A stretch of DNA of 64,000 nucleotides from Montifringilla adamsi (GCA_017590115.1 JAGGNK010008226.1:4881617-4945616), one strand, 5' to 3'; counted from the stretch's first letter, positions 23,101 to 38,749 are shown. Notes: generated by a model not told the origin, from the sequence alone. Made by a program: numbers and translations.

Positions 23101-26100
23101 GGGAATTTTTCATGCTATAACCTATTTTTTTTTTGTCATTAACTGAATTCACAACAATCATCTTTATAATGTAATTAATAAAGGTTTCTTAGCCGTGCTC
23201 GTGGGCATTTAGGGCATTGTGCAATAGTTCAATGAAAACATTACAAAACACAATAATCACAGCATATAAATAGAAAGAGGAGCAGTCTGGGAAGATTTGA
23301 ACATCAGAGCCTGAAGGTATTTAGGAACTAAAGCTTTATTCAAGCCCAGCTTTCAACGATTTAGAAGCAAACCAAAACAACACCACCCCCACAAAAAAAA
23401 AAAAAATCCCCCCAAACCAAAACCAAAAACATATCTTTGTTACTAAAAGGCCCTGAGCTATTGGTACAGCTGGAAAATAGATGTGTCAGAGAGAAGAGGA
23501 AAGTATACCTGGTGAAGTTCTCAGTTTCACTGCTGTCTTCTGCAGTGGCTGGAAACTGCCCTGTGGTGGTTGAGGAATGAGCACCTGCCCATATTAAATT
23601 TGTAATGCTGGTGTTTTTATGGCCATTTAAGCCTTCCACGTGGTCCTTTGTGCCTAGGTTCAAACGTTAGGTAAAATTTCACACAGAGGTGGTTTCTTAT
23701 AGGAAAGATCTGTGCAGCTCAGTAATCCCAAAGAGAAATCAGCTTTTTTTTTTTTTTTTTTGCCCTCCAATATTGTTTATCTCAGTGATAAAATAATTTT
23801 CAATGCATCAATACTTTTACTACAGCCTTCAGATTTCATGTTGATGATAAAGACCAGCTTACAGGAATTTTAACATTTAACATGCATGGATGAATCCTTC
23901 AAGATCAGTGCTTTGACTGTTGTTTTTTTGCTTTAAAAGGTATGTTTTCCATTTAAATGGGCAGTGGTTCAAGAGCAGTTGCAAAACTGTGTTACACAAT
24001 GCAGGAATTCCTAATACATAAGCAATAGGCAGGCGTGGCCAGCTGCTGGGAGCTTTTTGGGTCAGTATGCCATGAATTAGTATTTATTATCTAACTTTTT
24101 CAAAAGTAGAAAATTCTGAACTTTTTTTTTTTTTTCATTCTGCAGTTTAGTTTGGGACTTCATGAGGGGGTGGATCATGGACAAAATACTGTTGCCTCTG
24201 AAATCCTGGCTTTTGTAGGCTCCAGTTCCAAGGGAAGGCAGCTCTGAGGTGAGGTATTAGCAGTCTCACCATGTACAGCCTGGGCATCCTTTTTTCTTCT
24301 TCAATAGCTAAAAGCAAAAAAGATTGAATGCATGAAAAAAAGCTGTGCTTTGCCTCTGTAGTTCCCTCATCCGTGGAGGTTTTTTTTTCCCAAGGGCAGG
24401 ATGTGACCTTTGGATGTCTACAGCATTGCAGCTGAGATGAAATCATTTTATAAGCACTGATCAAAAAGCATATCCATGGCTGCAGCAGTGCCCTGTGGAG
24501 TTTTAGCCCAGCACCACCTTAATCCCATCTGATAATCTGTCCAAGCACCTATTTAATGCAAGTGAATAATTCCAAACTGCGTTTCTTATTGTAGCAGTCT
24601 CCCAAAACTCTCCTTGTTATAATTGTCAGCTTTACAGCAATGACATGACTCGTTTGATATGGAATATTTCTAGTAGGGAATATAAATCGTTTGGTAAATT
24701 GATATTTCTCAATAGCAAGCCCTTATGCCTCTGTGGGGTGAAAGCCCAAGGGCAACAGCTCATGTGTAAATCAGAAAGCACTGAATACTCTTAAAGAAAA
24801 CTGAGGTGAGGAGAAAAGTTTCCTGGTCGATGTTGCTGCTCCCTAAAGCAGATAAACATTTCTGAAACAGCACAGCGGATTTTGTGGTTACTGCTGCGGC
24901 TGCTGCTTGTGACTGGCTGCCTTTAAAAGCCCCATGGATGTCTCACAGGGTATAAATAAGAAAAAAAACCTGTTCTTGAGTGACAGATGGTGTTAGGGTG
25001 GAGCATGCAGCCCTCTCCTGAGGGACAGTGTGTGCTGTTGGCATTGGGAAGTCACCTGGAACGTGTTCACCCCTGAACCAAAGCAGTGTCTGGTTAGTGT
25101 TAAAAGCCAGGGGCATCTTGTTCCCAAATCATTATTGCCTCCAGTGTGTACTTAAAGATTTGCATGGTTTTCCTCTCTGGTTTTTCCAATAGCAAAGGGC
25201 ATTCGGGGTTTTGGTATTGGGATGGTTTTATGGGATAGTCCTGCTATGATTCTCCAAATAAATCGTCCTCTTACACCATCAAAGGCACTTACAGCATCCA
25301 CAAGCTGCTTATTGCTTTAATCTCTGCATGGATTTAGAAGCCAAATGGCAAAGATGGATGGGAGCAGCACAACCCATTAATACTCCTCTGAAAGTCTGTT
25401 ACAGGCTTGGCTTGTGCCTGTATAACAGGAGATGGATGCACCAGATAAAACTGAAATGAAAACAAAGGGTGTTTCTCTCCTCTGAAGGAATACAAAATAA
25501 CCCAATTTGCATAGCTGCTCCCAGTTTTAAAAATCAATGCTTTGCCCCTGAACGGCTTGAGAAGGAGAAGCTGTGACAGAATTGTGAGTTTTTCCCAGAA
25601 ATTTTCAAACTTTTCTTGGTGCAGACAGGTTTTCTGTTGGCCACAATGGGAGTTGGGTATCCAGTGGCTTTTGAAAACCCCACTGGCCCCTGCTGAATGC
25701 TCAGTGCCCATGAGCTTCTGTTGCAGCACTGCCCAGGCATGCAGAGCTTTGTGGTCCCATGGTGTTGTCACACCTATTCGATGGCCCTGGGGGTGGCTCA
25801 GTGGCTCCAAAGCAGGGTGGGATCCACCCCTCGCTGGAGCTGATGGACCTCAGGGGGCACGGGTGGGAAGGATGCCTGGAGTGGGGCTGAGTGAGTGTGT
25901 GGAAGGTTCTTCCACATCCAGGTGCCAGGCAGGGGCTGCTGGGCCGGGCTGTGTGGGGACACTGGTGGGAAAGGAAGCCCAACTTTGTACCCAAGTTAGA
26001 CTTTCTCAGCAGCTGCTGAGGGCTCGCTCTGGGGTCAGGACCTCTGTGTCCTCGGCATTTTTCAAAAGCAGCAGCCTGAGACTTCAAAACCCTCCAAGAA

Positions 26101-26522
26101 GGCGTATTTTGGCAGAGGAACAGAGCTGGTTTGTTTAATCTGGGAAGACCATGCAGGCTAAGTAGACCATCCAGAAAAGGAGGGCAGCGATGGAGGCATC
26201 TGAGTACAAAATGCCTCTGACAGAGGGAGAGTGGGTGGTGCAGACAGGGAATAAACCCTGTGCTCCTCCTGTGCCCCATCCCGGGGCACCACAGCGGGAC
26301 AAGCCCACGCTACCCCACGGCCCAGTGGGGTGCACTGCACACCAGGAGCTTTCCTGGGTCATTTTCCCTAAGGATAAAGCACTCCACCTCTGTGCAGAGA
26401 AGCAGGGAGGAAATCCAGGGCCGAGGGTCGTGCTGCAGATGACTTTTAAGGAAGGGAAAGATACCCACTCAGAGCTTTTTTTAATTCAGGTGTTTTGCAA
26501 TGACCCTCCTGCAGTCACTTGA

Positions 26523-26657
<135 letters not shown>

Positions 26658-26989
26658 TAAACAAGATGCCCAGTCTTGGTTTTTTTGTTTGGTTTTTTTT
26701 TTTTTTAATTTTTAATTTAATTCTTGAAAACAGCTGCCAGTGTGGCAGACATGTTGATTGATGGTATGAAATAGCAAAGAGGTTTTGAGATAATAAATAT
26801 TTGTCATGCTTAAGAATTAAGAATAATTTAAGAGTCAGGGAAAAATAATTAGCTAAAGTAATGGATGTGCTTTATCTTCTTAATGAGAGTAACAAGAGAT
26901 ATCTTAAAACATTAAGAACTCACCAAACTCCTTTTGGCTGTGTGTAATTTGGAATGACTTGTGACCTTTCAGCTTTTTTGCGGCAATAA

Positions 26990-27232
<243 letters not shown>

Positions 27233-30200
27233 TAAACAAGACACATTTTGTTCCTCTATTTGAATGTCCTCCTTTCCAAAAACTGTTGCTGATTTTCAGG
27301 TTTGAAGGAAAAACAAGTTGTTTGTTGGGCTGGGTTGTTGAGAATATATGAACTAGGCGGATACATGTTTTTAGAAGCCAAGTTTGTGGGTGGCAGTGGT
27401 AATTTTGTCACCTCTCGGTGTAGTGAAAGTCTTACATAGCACTTTTTTATGCATCCTCAAAATAAAAAACAACACCCCACTTTGCTGGCTGGTTTGCACA
27501 CACTTTATCTGGCATAACTCTGTCTCAGAGAAGAAATGGGGGTGTTTTTCTTGTGCTACTCTGTCTCAAGTGGCTACACTGAAGTCACAAATGGCTTTTA
27601 GAGGATACATTTGTCCCTCGCTGATGTAGATGCTAAAGTGGAAAATACCTTAGGGAGCGTCTTGAGCATGGAAATCAAAGCCAGCTGGGAAAGATGTTCT
27701 CACACTGCAAGGGTTTTCTGAGCAGCTTCCCATCTGTGATGTCCCTCCATATCAAATGTTCCTCTGTCAGCGTTACTGTGCCTCCTGCCACAGCAGAAAA
27801 GCTGTCAGGAGGTTTCTGCACACGTAGCAGGAAGGATATTGTGTGGAAATGCTGTGTAATGGAGCTGCAGTGAGCTGAACGCGGCTGCTTGGGGTGCTGC
27901 TCACGCTGGCTCCCCTCCTTTGGTCTGTCAGTCGATGACCTCCAAGTTTAACGGGCAGGAATGCTTCATTTGAAACGCATGACTCAGAAATGTGTAGATC
28001 TTGCAGCGTTGTTTTAGTTCAGAGCTATTCCCCAGCGAGGTCAGAAGTGTTTGTGCCAGAGTTCATGACTAAGCCAGGCGCCTAAGGCAGAGCTCTTGGA
28101 TGACCCGAGGTATGGAGTGCTCCTGCTGCTCCCTTGCCACCTTTAAACTTCAAATCTTTTTGTTTTTTAAAAGCTTCTGAACAGCAACCAGACAGAAAAA
28201 TGAACTGTACCAATAATGTTTCTGCCATGTTGTTTTTTTCTCTGTTTTCATGGCATCGCTTGTTTTCTCGTTTTTTATCTTAAAGTAAGAAAAAGCAGTA
28301 AGAAACAAAGGGAAATGTCCACACCATGAGCCCTGGTGGCATTAGGAGGGGGCAGGGATTGAAGGGCAGCTGGAGAAGTGCTTTAAAATTGGAAGTACAA
28401 CGTGGAGGAGAGAGCAGACGGGGTGAGAAGGAGAGGACTTGGAGCAGCAGGAAGCTGAACTCAGGGGAGAGAGGTGGCAGTCAGAGAGGAGACACTGAAC
28501 TGCTGTGATGGTCAGTTTGAGGACTCAGGAAAAGAGCAGCCATGGCTTGAATGTCATTTGAGACCCCGAGGAAATGGCTCCTAGTTGTCCTGGGAAGCTG
28601 CTTGTGGGAAGGAGGAACCTGGAAGCAGCTTGGGAAAAAGATAATTCATCCAGATGGGCATGTGGTGGAAACCACTGCTCAGCAGGGCTGGAACTGGTCT
28701 GAGCTGCCCTTGGAAGCATCTTATCAGCTGTACAAGGCAGTACCTTGGGTGGTGCTCTCCTCCTGGCCTCCTCCAGCACCTCAGGATAATTTTGAGAAGA
28801 CTGGGGGGGAAATGTAAAGGGATGGGAGACCCAGATTTCCAGCCAGCTCTGGTAACGTGGCACTGGGAAACCCCAGTGCAAGGTGAGGCCTGAGGCACCT
28901 CTGCTCACAGGGCAGGGGTTGCTTTGCATTTGAGAATTAAAAACAATGTTCTACGTGTTCACCAAAAAAAAGTTAAAATGGAAACATGGTCAGCTGAGAA
29001 ATTGATTCTCAGATTGAACTTTTATGGGGCATTTTTATATACCCTTTCAAGTTCAGTGTTTGAGCATTCCTTTTTGTACTGGAATGCCTTGCAGTCATTC
29101 AGATGCATAAAAGACTTTTAAAAATCACTGGGGTAATAATTTGTTGAATTTGAAATGTATTTGCTGGCTAAAGAAGTCAGTGGGGTGGTACAAATAACCT
29201 CTTAAAAATCTGGATAGGGCATGAAAACCATCCCTAAGAATTTTTCTGAAGTAAGAGGCAAAGTTCCTAAATTGGAATAAATTATTTGAAGGTGACATCA
29301 AAGATGCAGAAGGGTTTTTTCTTCTTTTTTATGTGTGGCATGTTAAGGCATGATCTGAAGGGTGAAGAATGCTCTGTGATTAGGAACAGAGCTGGTCTTG
29401 CAGTGTGGGATCAGGCTGTCAGCTGGTATTCCTACAGCTGTTCAGATTTTGCAGCAGCCTGAATGCTGTTTTCCTCTAAGGTGTGAACATCTGGTCAAAG
29501 ACATTACTAGAACTAATTTGGCTTTGCTGAGTGCAGTAGGAAATGAAAGAGGGTGGTAAAATCTGGGCAGCAGTGAGGATGAACCGTTTCCCTGATTAAA
29601 TTCTTCTCCGTGGAAAAACATCTTGCAGTCAATGAGGAACAGAAACCTTGGAGCAGTTGTGCCAGTCCTAAAATGTGCTTGTTTTTACAGACTATAAAAG
29701 AGAGCACCAGTGTTTCTCATGTCTGTGGTGACACACAGCAGTTTGCTGGAGTGTTGAAAGTAGGAAGTAAGATTGGAATCAGTGTGCTAGCCATGAATCC
29801 AATCTAAATATCCTTCCAAATGCAAGGAGGAGACCACATCACTAGAAAGGAGCAGTGCAGTTGCAGACAATTTGGATATGAGCATGCACAATTTATAAGA
29901 CTTCCCTAGAAAAAGTTGGATTTTGGCAGCATAGGCAGGGACTGGTGAAATAAATAATCTGTCCTGCGTGGCACGTGTGATGCTGCAGCGAGTGTGAAAC
30001 CCATCAAAACTGTTGCACAACACTCCAAAGGGAGCAGATGCGTTTTTGCTGGCAGAGCTGCGTTGTGGAATTCATCTCAAGGCAAATAACTACCTTGTTA
30101 AATCAGAATGTGTGATACAGCTGCTGAAAAATAAACACCAGCAGGAGGGGAGGAAATTTCAGGCTGGTTTAATGGACAATGTCAGGGTTAAGGTGGGGGC

Positions 30201-32019
30201 AGAATTATAAAAGAACCCAACCCAAATGGAAACTGAAAGCCCAAAGTAATGGAAGGTGGAGGTGGCTTTTGCCTGGAGACCCTTTTCAGCCCTGGAAATC
30301 GAGCTCTGTCCACAAAAATGATGCCTGTGGTTTGGCACTGAAGGGAGGAGCAGGGTGAATGGCTTTATTTTGAGGTGTTCCTTCTTTCTACGTGCTTAAA
30401 AACCAGCCATGAGACACTGACCCTGAAATCACACAGGGAACACAGGCCAGGTCCTGAAGATTTTTGTTCCTCAGTGTGGCCAGTTCCCGGTTCTTTTCCC
30501 CAGAGAGGATTTGGCACCTGCATGGTGCAGCAGCAGTGGGGCTGTGACCCGTCTCTAATTTGTGGTGACATTTCAGCCCTTCAGCTGAACCCTTCAGCTT
30601 AAGGTTTCTCCTGCATCTTGTTAATAAACACTTTGTTTGACACTTTTAAACCAACGAGACCTTCTGCCCTCGTTCCCCTGGTGGTTTCCTGAGGCAATGA
30701 GTGTCTGGATCTTTGTGGTCAGAGGGGATTTGATTTTCCCCTGTGTGTACAAACTGGAGGAGGCAGGAAAGCAAACTTCTCTGTTTATGCATCAATATTT
30801 TAATAGCCCACATTTTGAAGAAACAAACCGCTTGGACACCAGATGTAAGTGGCTTTACTAAAATGCTATTTCACTTTGAAATCTGTAATACGTTGCTTCC
30901 CCTCGAGAGCCTGAGGAAGCCCACATATTGCTTCCAGAAGCCTTCAGGACCCATAGGAATGAAATAGCTTGTAAAAAGCTTGGATCTTAACTCCAGTTTA
31001 TTCATCAGTTTAGGCAGCAGTGGTTTCCTGCCATCTTCAGCTTCTAGTAGCCCTCACTGTGGGGACAATGTGCTGCTCCAGCTTCCCATGCAGCAAAACA
31101 CTCACATCTCCAGGGTGGGTCTGCCAGCACCAGCATATTTTTTATTACTATTTTTATTTTATTTTATTTTATTGTAATTTCATTTTTATTTTATTTTTAA
31201 GGGAGAACAGTAATCTCTTGCCAGGCAGTTGAAAACCTGGTGACATATCAAAACAACACTTCATCCTTTTCTTTTTTTTTTTTCTGCAAGCTTCCCATGC
31301 TCCATATTTAGATAAGGAGACTCAGTTTTGCTTTTCTAACTATAGATGAAATACTTCTGGAGGCTTGTAATGTGTTCAGCCTGAGTTTTTTGTTTTCTTT
31401 GACTCTCTGTCAAGCAGTTTCTAGATTGTAGATGATATTCTATATTTTTATATGCTCATGACTGGTGTTTTTATTTTGCCATAACATATTCTGAAAGCTG
31501 AATTAGTCAGAACACAAATGCAATTCCCAGGACAGTTACATGTTTTGCCAGAGTTACACTAACAGCTGCATTAGTGTTCCATACCAGCATCTGTGCCTTT
31601 CCCACCTAAAAATAAGAAGCATGAAGGAGATCTGTCGCTGGTTAACACAGACTGAACTCAGAACTTTTGTCTCCTCTTCATCCGTTTATTGAACTGCAAA
31701 GTGCTTCCTGCAAATTCCTGACTTTCCATCCACAAATGAAGGGGATTACAGAACAGAGGAGGGATTTACTTGCTTTCTGTGCCAGCACAGAGACACATTC
31801 ACTTATTTCATGGATGAAAAAGTTCAAACCAAAACACCTCCTGCTTACGGCCGGCCGTCTGTCTCTGGGTTTCCATTTCTCCGTGGCAGTGGCTGTGCCT
31901 GGTGGTGGGTTTGTGCTTCCTCCTCTTTTTTAGCTGTTTTGTCCAGATTTCACTTATTTCATCTGACTCAAGTTGTGCTGTTAGAGGACACCAGGTGAAC
32001 ATCTGTGCTGTCCCTGCAC

Positions 32020-32480
32020 CTTGAATCCTGGGGTCTGTTTTGGGCCCTTCACTGCAAGAAGGACATGGAGGGGCTGGAGCGTGTCCAGGGAACAGAATGG
32101 AGCTGGGAAGGCTCTGGAGCCCTAGGAGGGGCTGAGGGAGCTGGGAAGGGGCTCAGCCTGGAGCACAGGAGGCTCAGGGGGGCCCTTGTGGCTCTGCACA
32201 GCTCCTGCCAGGAGGGGACAGCCGGGGGCGTCGGGCTGTGCTCCAGGGAACAGGGACAGGAGCAGAGGGAACGGCCTCAGGCTGGGCCAGGGCAGCTCAG
32301 GGTGGATACTGGGACAAATTTCCTTATAGAAGGGCAGTGTTGGAATCCCCATTCCTGGCGGGAATTAAAAGCAGGATGCAGCACCTGGGGACATGGGTTA
32401 CTGGTGGCCTTGGCAGTGCTGGGTTAGTGTACTCCATAATCTCAGAGGTGTTTTCCAACCTAAATGGTTCCATGTTTCTC
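32020..32480 (+). mobile_element. CR1 LINE 3' fragment
   Basis: The stretch from GAATCCTGGGGTCTGTTTTG through AACTCCATAATCTCAGAGGTG-like text and TTTTCCAACCTAAATGGTTC has the sequence order of avian CR1 3' ends. It includes the typical CACTGCAAGAAGGACATGGA and AGCACAGGAGGCTCAG blocks. It is 5'-truncated and has no intact reading frame. Several open frames in this interval derive from it. Confidence 0.9.
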
Positions 32481-34079
32481 CGAGTCCCTCTGGCTGGTGA
32501 TGCTGATCTCTACCTCTCCTCATGCCACAACAGCTGTGTCCTGTTGTGGCTGGAGCCATTTCTTGTGGTGGTGTGCACCTCTCCATGTCGTGGGAGTTGT
32601 GTTTATCCAGGGTTTGAGTCAAATCCATATATAAAAATGTCTGAAGCCCTTTGGGATGCAAAAGCCCTAAAATATTAACCCTAATTAATGGCTCCTTCTC
32701 TGGCTGGGTGTAAACAGTGAGTCATGTGCCACTTAGGGCTTTGCATGTTTAGTCCTATTTCTGTGGGCTTGCAGAATGCCTGCCTGCAGATTTGTTTTAT
32801 TGAGTAAACACGGATCCAGCAGAGCCCCAAGGCTTCATCAAAGGAGGAGTTAGAAAAGACAGGGGTAGAAAAGGTTTTATATGTTGCCCAAGGCCGTGCA
32901 GTGAGTCACTGGGAGAGCTGGGTTTGGGTGTTCCTGGCTCCCTGCTGCTGGTGCTGCAAGGCATGGTCCTTTGCCTGGCACTTTTAATTAACTGCTGTGG
33001 CAAATCTGTAGTTAAAGCAGGAGAATCACGAGTTGGAGTGGTGCTCATGTCATCCTGACGGCCATCAGACATTATGTAAAGATTGAAGAATGCACATTTA
33101 TTAAGTATAGTTATTAAGAGCCCTGAGCTCACCCTCAGTTTACCAGGATTCCTTAACTTCCTGGGGATGAGCTGGCCAGTGGCAGGGTGTGAGGGCACAG
33201 AGAGGCTGTTCTGACACGATCCTGGTTACAGCACTGCCAGCACTGCCTGCCTGCCATTGCCAGGGCTCCTCCTGGGCTGAAAAAGAATGTTTTTCCCGCT
33301 CCATCACGGGATTTTCGTAGGTTTTATACTGGTTTCATTTCAAAACCACTTGCACAATGTAAAAAAAAATACTTGAGTTTTGGTTTTTTTATAATAGAAA
33401 ATTTAATGCTGAGTGTGCCAATGTTTTAAGCTATTTTAGAGAACTCCCCAAATTTACAGCCATGACAACACATATATTCTAATATATATAACCAATTCTT
33501 CATGGCATTGTTTTGTAGGGGCACTAATACATTTACATGCAGTGCTGTCCGTGTGTCAGTTCTGCCCACACCAGGAAATCACAAGGAACAGAGGACACGT
33601 TTTCCAAAGCTGTGTTTCATAATGTGTGCAGGACCAGGAGGTTTTTGCAATGGATTTTTGTTTCTAGCAAGGGAAAGGTTAGCCAGACTTTCCAGAAGGA
33701 GTGTTGAATCACAGGGGTGACCTGCAGCCAATCCATACAGCATCAGAGCTTGAACTGGAGCCTGGCTAGTATAGGCACAGCCCTGAAAACTCAGCACAAT
33801 CAGAATTGTATTAGTCACAGGCCGTTCCTGTACTTTCTCTCTGCTGCCAGATGCAATTTTGGCTTTGTGACTGTTGTTACAACTCAGGAACTTTGTATAA
33901 ATATTTTAACTTTGTACATGACCAGCCTTTATTTTTTTTTTTTTTTCCTGGTAATGAAACATAAAAAGTATTCTGTTTTCTTTTGCTTGTCTCTGTTTCA
34001 CTTGCTGATAAATGTCCTCTTTCTCTGCAAAGTATCTGTGTTCAGTGCACTGGGATATAAACAAACGCCACTTTTTGTC

Positions 34080-34115
34080 TTTTTTGTGGTTTTTTTTTGT
34101 TTTTCTTTTTTTTTG

Positions 34116-34145
<30 letters not shown>
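34080..34145. repeat. T-rich run
   Basis: T homopolymer segments broken by G and C end in about 27 consecutive T before AAAGAAGG. Confidence 0.85.
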
Positions 34146-34149
<4 letters not shown>

Positions 34150-36270
34150 AGGGAAAGCAGTGCCAAAAGAAGATGCTGGTTTTGACCAATGACATCTTGC
34201 AAACACGTGCTACGTAAGCTCAATAGCATCTGGTGAGAGGAGGAAGGGCCAGGGTGCTCCCTGTGTCCAAACATGACCCAGATGGGGCTGTTTGTGCTAG
34301 CTGATCACAACTGCCTGATTCCCTGGCCTGGACACCTCCCCTGGCTGTGCCTGGGCTGTCCCCAGGGCTGTGCCTGGAGCAGGGACTGCCCTGGGATGCT
34401 GCTGCTGCTTCTCTGCAGTGCTGCAGCAGTGATGGGGAAACGGGGCAGAGCTGCTGCATCCTTCCCAGAGCTAAGCCACAGCTGGGTTTATCTGTGGCTG
34501 TGGCACTGATAAGGGCTGTATTTTATCATTATTATTAATAATAATTACTAGGGCATTGCTGGTTGTGATAACTTCCCTCTGAAAGCAAATAGACATGGAA
34601 ATGCTTTCTGCTTTCTGTGCTGCCTGTTCTGCTGCTCTTCCAGCTCCCTCTGTTGAACAAGCAGTTGGTTTAATTATTTTCTTTCTGTCTGGAGACTGCA
34701 AGATAAGTTTCCATAAAGCATCTTACCCTGTCTGGGAGCTGGTAATGAATTTTATTGAAACAATCTGCTCATCTGAATGAAACTTCCCTGGTGGGATTGT
34801 AACAAAGCTGGATAAAAGATACACAAGACCAGTCTTGTTAAACATTAAAACCATAACTTCTGTATTTGCAGCAGCATATAGAGATAACTGATGCCATTAT
34901 TTTTTGCTTTCTACTTTGCAGGCATTGTCTCTTAGGATATTAGATATAAACTGTAGGTGAAAAGTACAAAGTGATGGGAATTAGGGTTAGTTTATAATGC
35001 TGAATTTTTGTCCCTATGGATGACTTATTGAGTCAGGCTTTCAAACTGCTGGTAAAAAACCCCTTCAGAGCCAACAGTGAGCTTCCAAATTAAACATGCA
35101 ATATTTTCTCTTTTTGCCAAAACTTGAAGTAGGTCAAGCTGGAGGAAAGCTAGGTTCAAGTTAGCTTTGCCAAGCAAAAGATAAATGCCTCCAGAATTCT
35201 GTTTTGATTTTTGGGTTCAGTAACCTAATCCTCCAAATCCTTAAGTCTAAACCTGCACTTATACGTGTCCAGGTTCATTGCTGCTAATAGAAATAGTCTA
35301 GTGACATGATTAAATACATGGTTAAATTACCTCGGGAGGACCAGGATCATTTAGACAACAGATAAAACAAAAATATTTAAAAACGTGTCACATCACTGTA
35401 GGCGTAGAGATTGACTTTTTAAAAGTGTGAAGAAAGGGAGAAATGGCACTCAATGTGTATTGTACAGGCAGGTGATGAATCAAAAAAAAAAGTATTTATT
35501 TGAAGTATGATCTGTTTCAGAACACCCTTGATTCATTGGCAAGTGTGGATCCAACCTTCCCTCCCCTTTTTTATTTTTAAGTGCTGTACAATGCAGTGTT
35601 TGCTGGATTTTAAGAATGTTTTAGTGGGAATGTCTTCAACTATGTGATATTTAATATGTTTAGAGATAAGATCTTGAAAAGAAAGTATAATGGTATCCTA
35701 CTGTCATAACAGAAAAATCACATCAGGTCCTTAAATCCTAACATCTTCAGAGGAAGGCATCACTGTATGTAGGAGGAAATATAATTATTTACAAGAGATA
35801 CTTCATTAAAAGAAAGTAAGATGAATCATTGGCTGGTGTCTTGTGAGAATATAAAATACTTTTAACTGTACACATGCATGCTTAAAACTCTTGGGCTGTT
35901 GTTTTCATGATTCTTTAGTGTTCACTCTCCAACAATATCATATTTTTACTTCAGCAGCTGTTTGCTAATTATTTCAAGAACTGTTGGAAGTGGCTTATTT
36001 CTAGTATCATCAGATGTTTGCTTTGTACAGCAGAGCATAAATATTCCTTTGGTCTTTTAATTGTTCTTGATTTAATGGGTACCTGTGGTGGAAAAAGTTC
36101 TCCAGTGTAAAGAGCCCACACTGGATGTTTCTGTACCAACCCACACAAAAAAATACTCAAAGAAAACAGAACAAAATCCCTGAGGGATAAAAGCCTCTCT
36201 CTTTTCCTCTACCCTGTGAATGTATTCATCCTTCTGTAACATTTGTTCTGCCAGCGGAGCGGGATCTTAA

Positions 36271-36885
<615 letters not shown>

Positions 36886-37197
36886 TAACAGCTCCCAGAG
36901 CTGTCTTAAAATCTTCTCAGTTTCTAGTGTGGCACTAAGAAAACAAAAGGAAAACCTTGGCTTTCTTAACTTACTCTGGCAGGAGAAGAATAACTTAAGT
37001 ATTTGCAAAGCTCAGCTAAAATGGGTGATGTTAAAGTATAGTTTTATGGGTTTGCTGTTTAAGACTGTTCTATTGCATGTATTTAATAGACAATGGAAAC
37101 AATACTACAGAAATATTGCAAAAATTTCTTTTATATTTTGCTTGCAAAAAATTGGGAGGTAAATACTAAAATGTGTTTAACTTATGTTTATTTTCAG

Positions 37198-37230
37198 TAT
37201 GGGAACTCTGGAGGACCCCTAGTAAATCTG
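37198..37230 (+). CDS. HTRA1: HTRA1 exon 5, 33-nt microexon with catalytic Ser
   Basis: The exon encodes YGNSGGPLVNL only. The Ser codon at 37207-37209 within GNSGG is the nucleophile. Acceptor TTTCAG, donor GTAAGA, both phase 0. Skipping it would keep the frame but remove the active-site serine. Confidence 0.98.
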
Positions 37231-38407
37231 GTAAGAGTTTCTCTAAGTTTGCTTAGTGTCAAGCTTATTGCTGTTTAATTAAAAAAAAAAAACAAAACCA
37301 AACAATATACCCCACCCAAACCAACAAAAAAAAAAAAAAAAAAAAAGCAAACTCCCCCCACCAGATGTGGGATTTGCAGCTTTCGATATCTGGCTGACTA
37401 CACAAAATTCACATGGCTCTTACTAATCAGTTGTCTCTGTTTATGTTGGCAAAAAGCTACATTTGGATTTCAATATTTAAGATATTTATGCTTTGCATAT
37501 TTTCAAACAAGTGTAATGTTTTTTTTGCTCAAGCCTTGCAAAAAGGGAAAAACACATTTTACAGTGAGGTGTCTGCCCTTGCTGTTTACCCTGAAGCTGG
37601 CAATTATTTTCTTTTCACACATAAGCTCAGCTAAATATTTCTAAAATGTATCTACCCTTTCATTTTGAATCACACAAAAAAAAAAAAAATCCACATGTTT
37701 TCAGGATATTAGGGTTTATTTGCCAATATTGTAGAATGAACTGAAGCAGGTTGCAAAACTGTGTGAGAGCTCTCAGGTCTCCTGAGGGTACATGGGGTTG
37801 AGTCCTCAGGAGGCATGGCACAGGCTGAAACTCAGAACTACTCAGAGTTTCTGCCTTGGAGGAGATTTGGCAATTTTTTTTCCCTACCCAATTCACAGCA
37901 CACATTCAGTCACACTTAATCTTCACTTAAAAACACCTGTAGTTAGACAATTTTTGTCGGGAATGAACCAGAGAATGAAACTGCTGAGGTTTCAAAAGAG
38001 ATGACATCAGAGATGTTTCATCCAAAGCTCTTGGAGTTATACTGCCAGGAAAACTTTTGATTTTGGCAAACTGTATTTTTCTTTATGTTGTTATGTAATA
38101 GTGGCTCAGGAGCAGTCGGTGCCATGCTTTATGTGATGCTTGCTGAAATAAACACAGAATAGCTGCAGAATGTGTTGCTCATCTGCTGCAAGCATGAGAA
38201 TTGCCCAGTTTGGATCTCTTCTGCATCAAGATGAATAATCACATTGATTTTCCAAAATTCCTAAGTAGTGTTTTATCAATAGACTCAAAACATTATGCTT
38301 AAAACATAGAAAATAGAAGACCAGCTACAAAATGTGAATTTGTCTTTGTGACTGCTTGGAAGAAATAATCCATTCCTCTTTGAGGTGCTCCTTATTTGCT
38401 AATAAGG

Positions 38408-38446
<39 letters not shown>

Positions 38447-38467
38447 CTTTTTTTTTTTTTCCTCCAG
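37231..38467 (+). other. HTRA1: HTRA1 intron 5
   Basis: This 1.24-kb intron has an A-rich stretch with a long A run at about 37278-37347 and ends in a poly(T) tract just before exon 6. No other element was recognised. Confidence 0.85.
38409..38460. repeat. HTRA1: Poly(T) tract abutting HTRA1 exon 6 acceptor
   Basis: Thirty-eight T, one C, then thirteen T lead directly into CCTCCAG. The tract is the polypyrimidine signal of exon 6 and is far longer than needed, so its length is likely to vary between individuals. Confidence 0.95.
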
Positions 38468-38582
38468 GATGGTGAAGTCATTGGAATCAACACATTAAAA
38501 GTTACAGCAGGCATCTCATTTGCTATCCCATCCGATAAAATAAAGAAGTTCCTAACTGAATCCCATGACAGACAAGCTAAAG
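38468..38582 (+). CDS. HTRA1: HTRA1 exon 6
   Basis: The 115-nt exon reads [20 protein letters not shown], then [18 protein letters not shown] with one base of Gly. It is the end of the protease domain. Donor GTACTG is weak. The frame runs on into the intron for 11 codons before a stop. Confidence 0.98.
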
Positions 38583-38615
38583 GTACTGTACTTGGGAAGA
38601 GGAAAACCAGAAAAT

Positions 38616-38706
38616 AACCTGGTCTAGTGGGTGGCATCACTGCCCATGGCAGGGGGTTGGAAATAAGTGACCTTTAAGGCTCCTTCCAACACAAACCATT
38701 CTGTGA
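38616..38706 (+). mobile_element. CR1 3' end fragment in HTRA1 intron 6
   Basis: Text from AACCTGGTCTAGTGGGTGGC through CCTTCCAACACAAACCATTC and TGTGAAA matches the terminal ~90 bases of CR1. It begins about 35 bases after exon 6. Confidence 0.85.
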
Positions 38707-38749
38707 AAACAGTGATAAGCCAGAAAGTCAGCAGCCTGGCTGGCATTAA

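Noticed and set aside
32005..32678. Open frames with apparent protein-like composition
   Set aside because: They fall in a truncated CR1 3' region that is non-coding.
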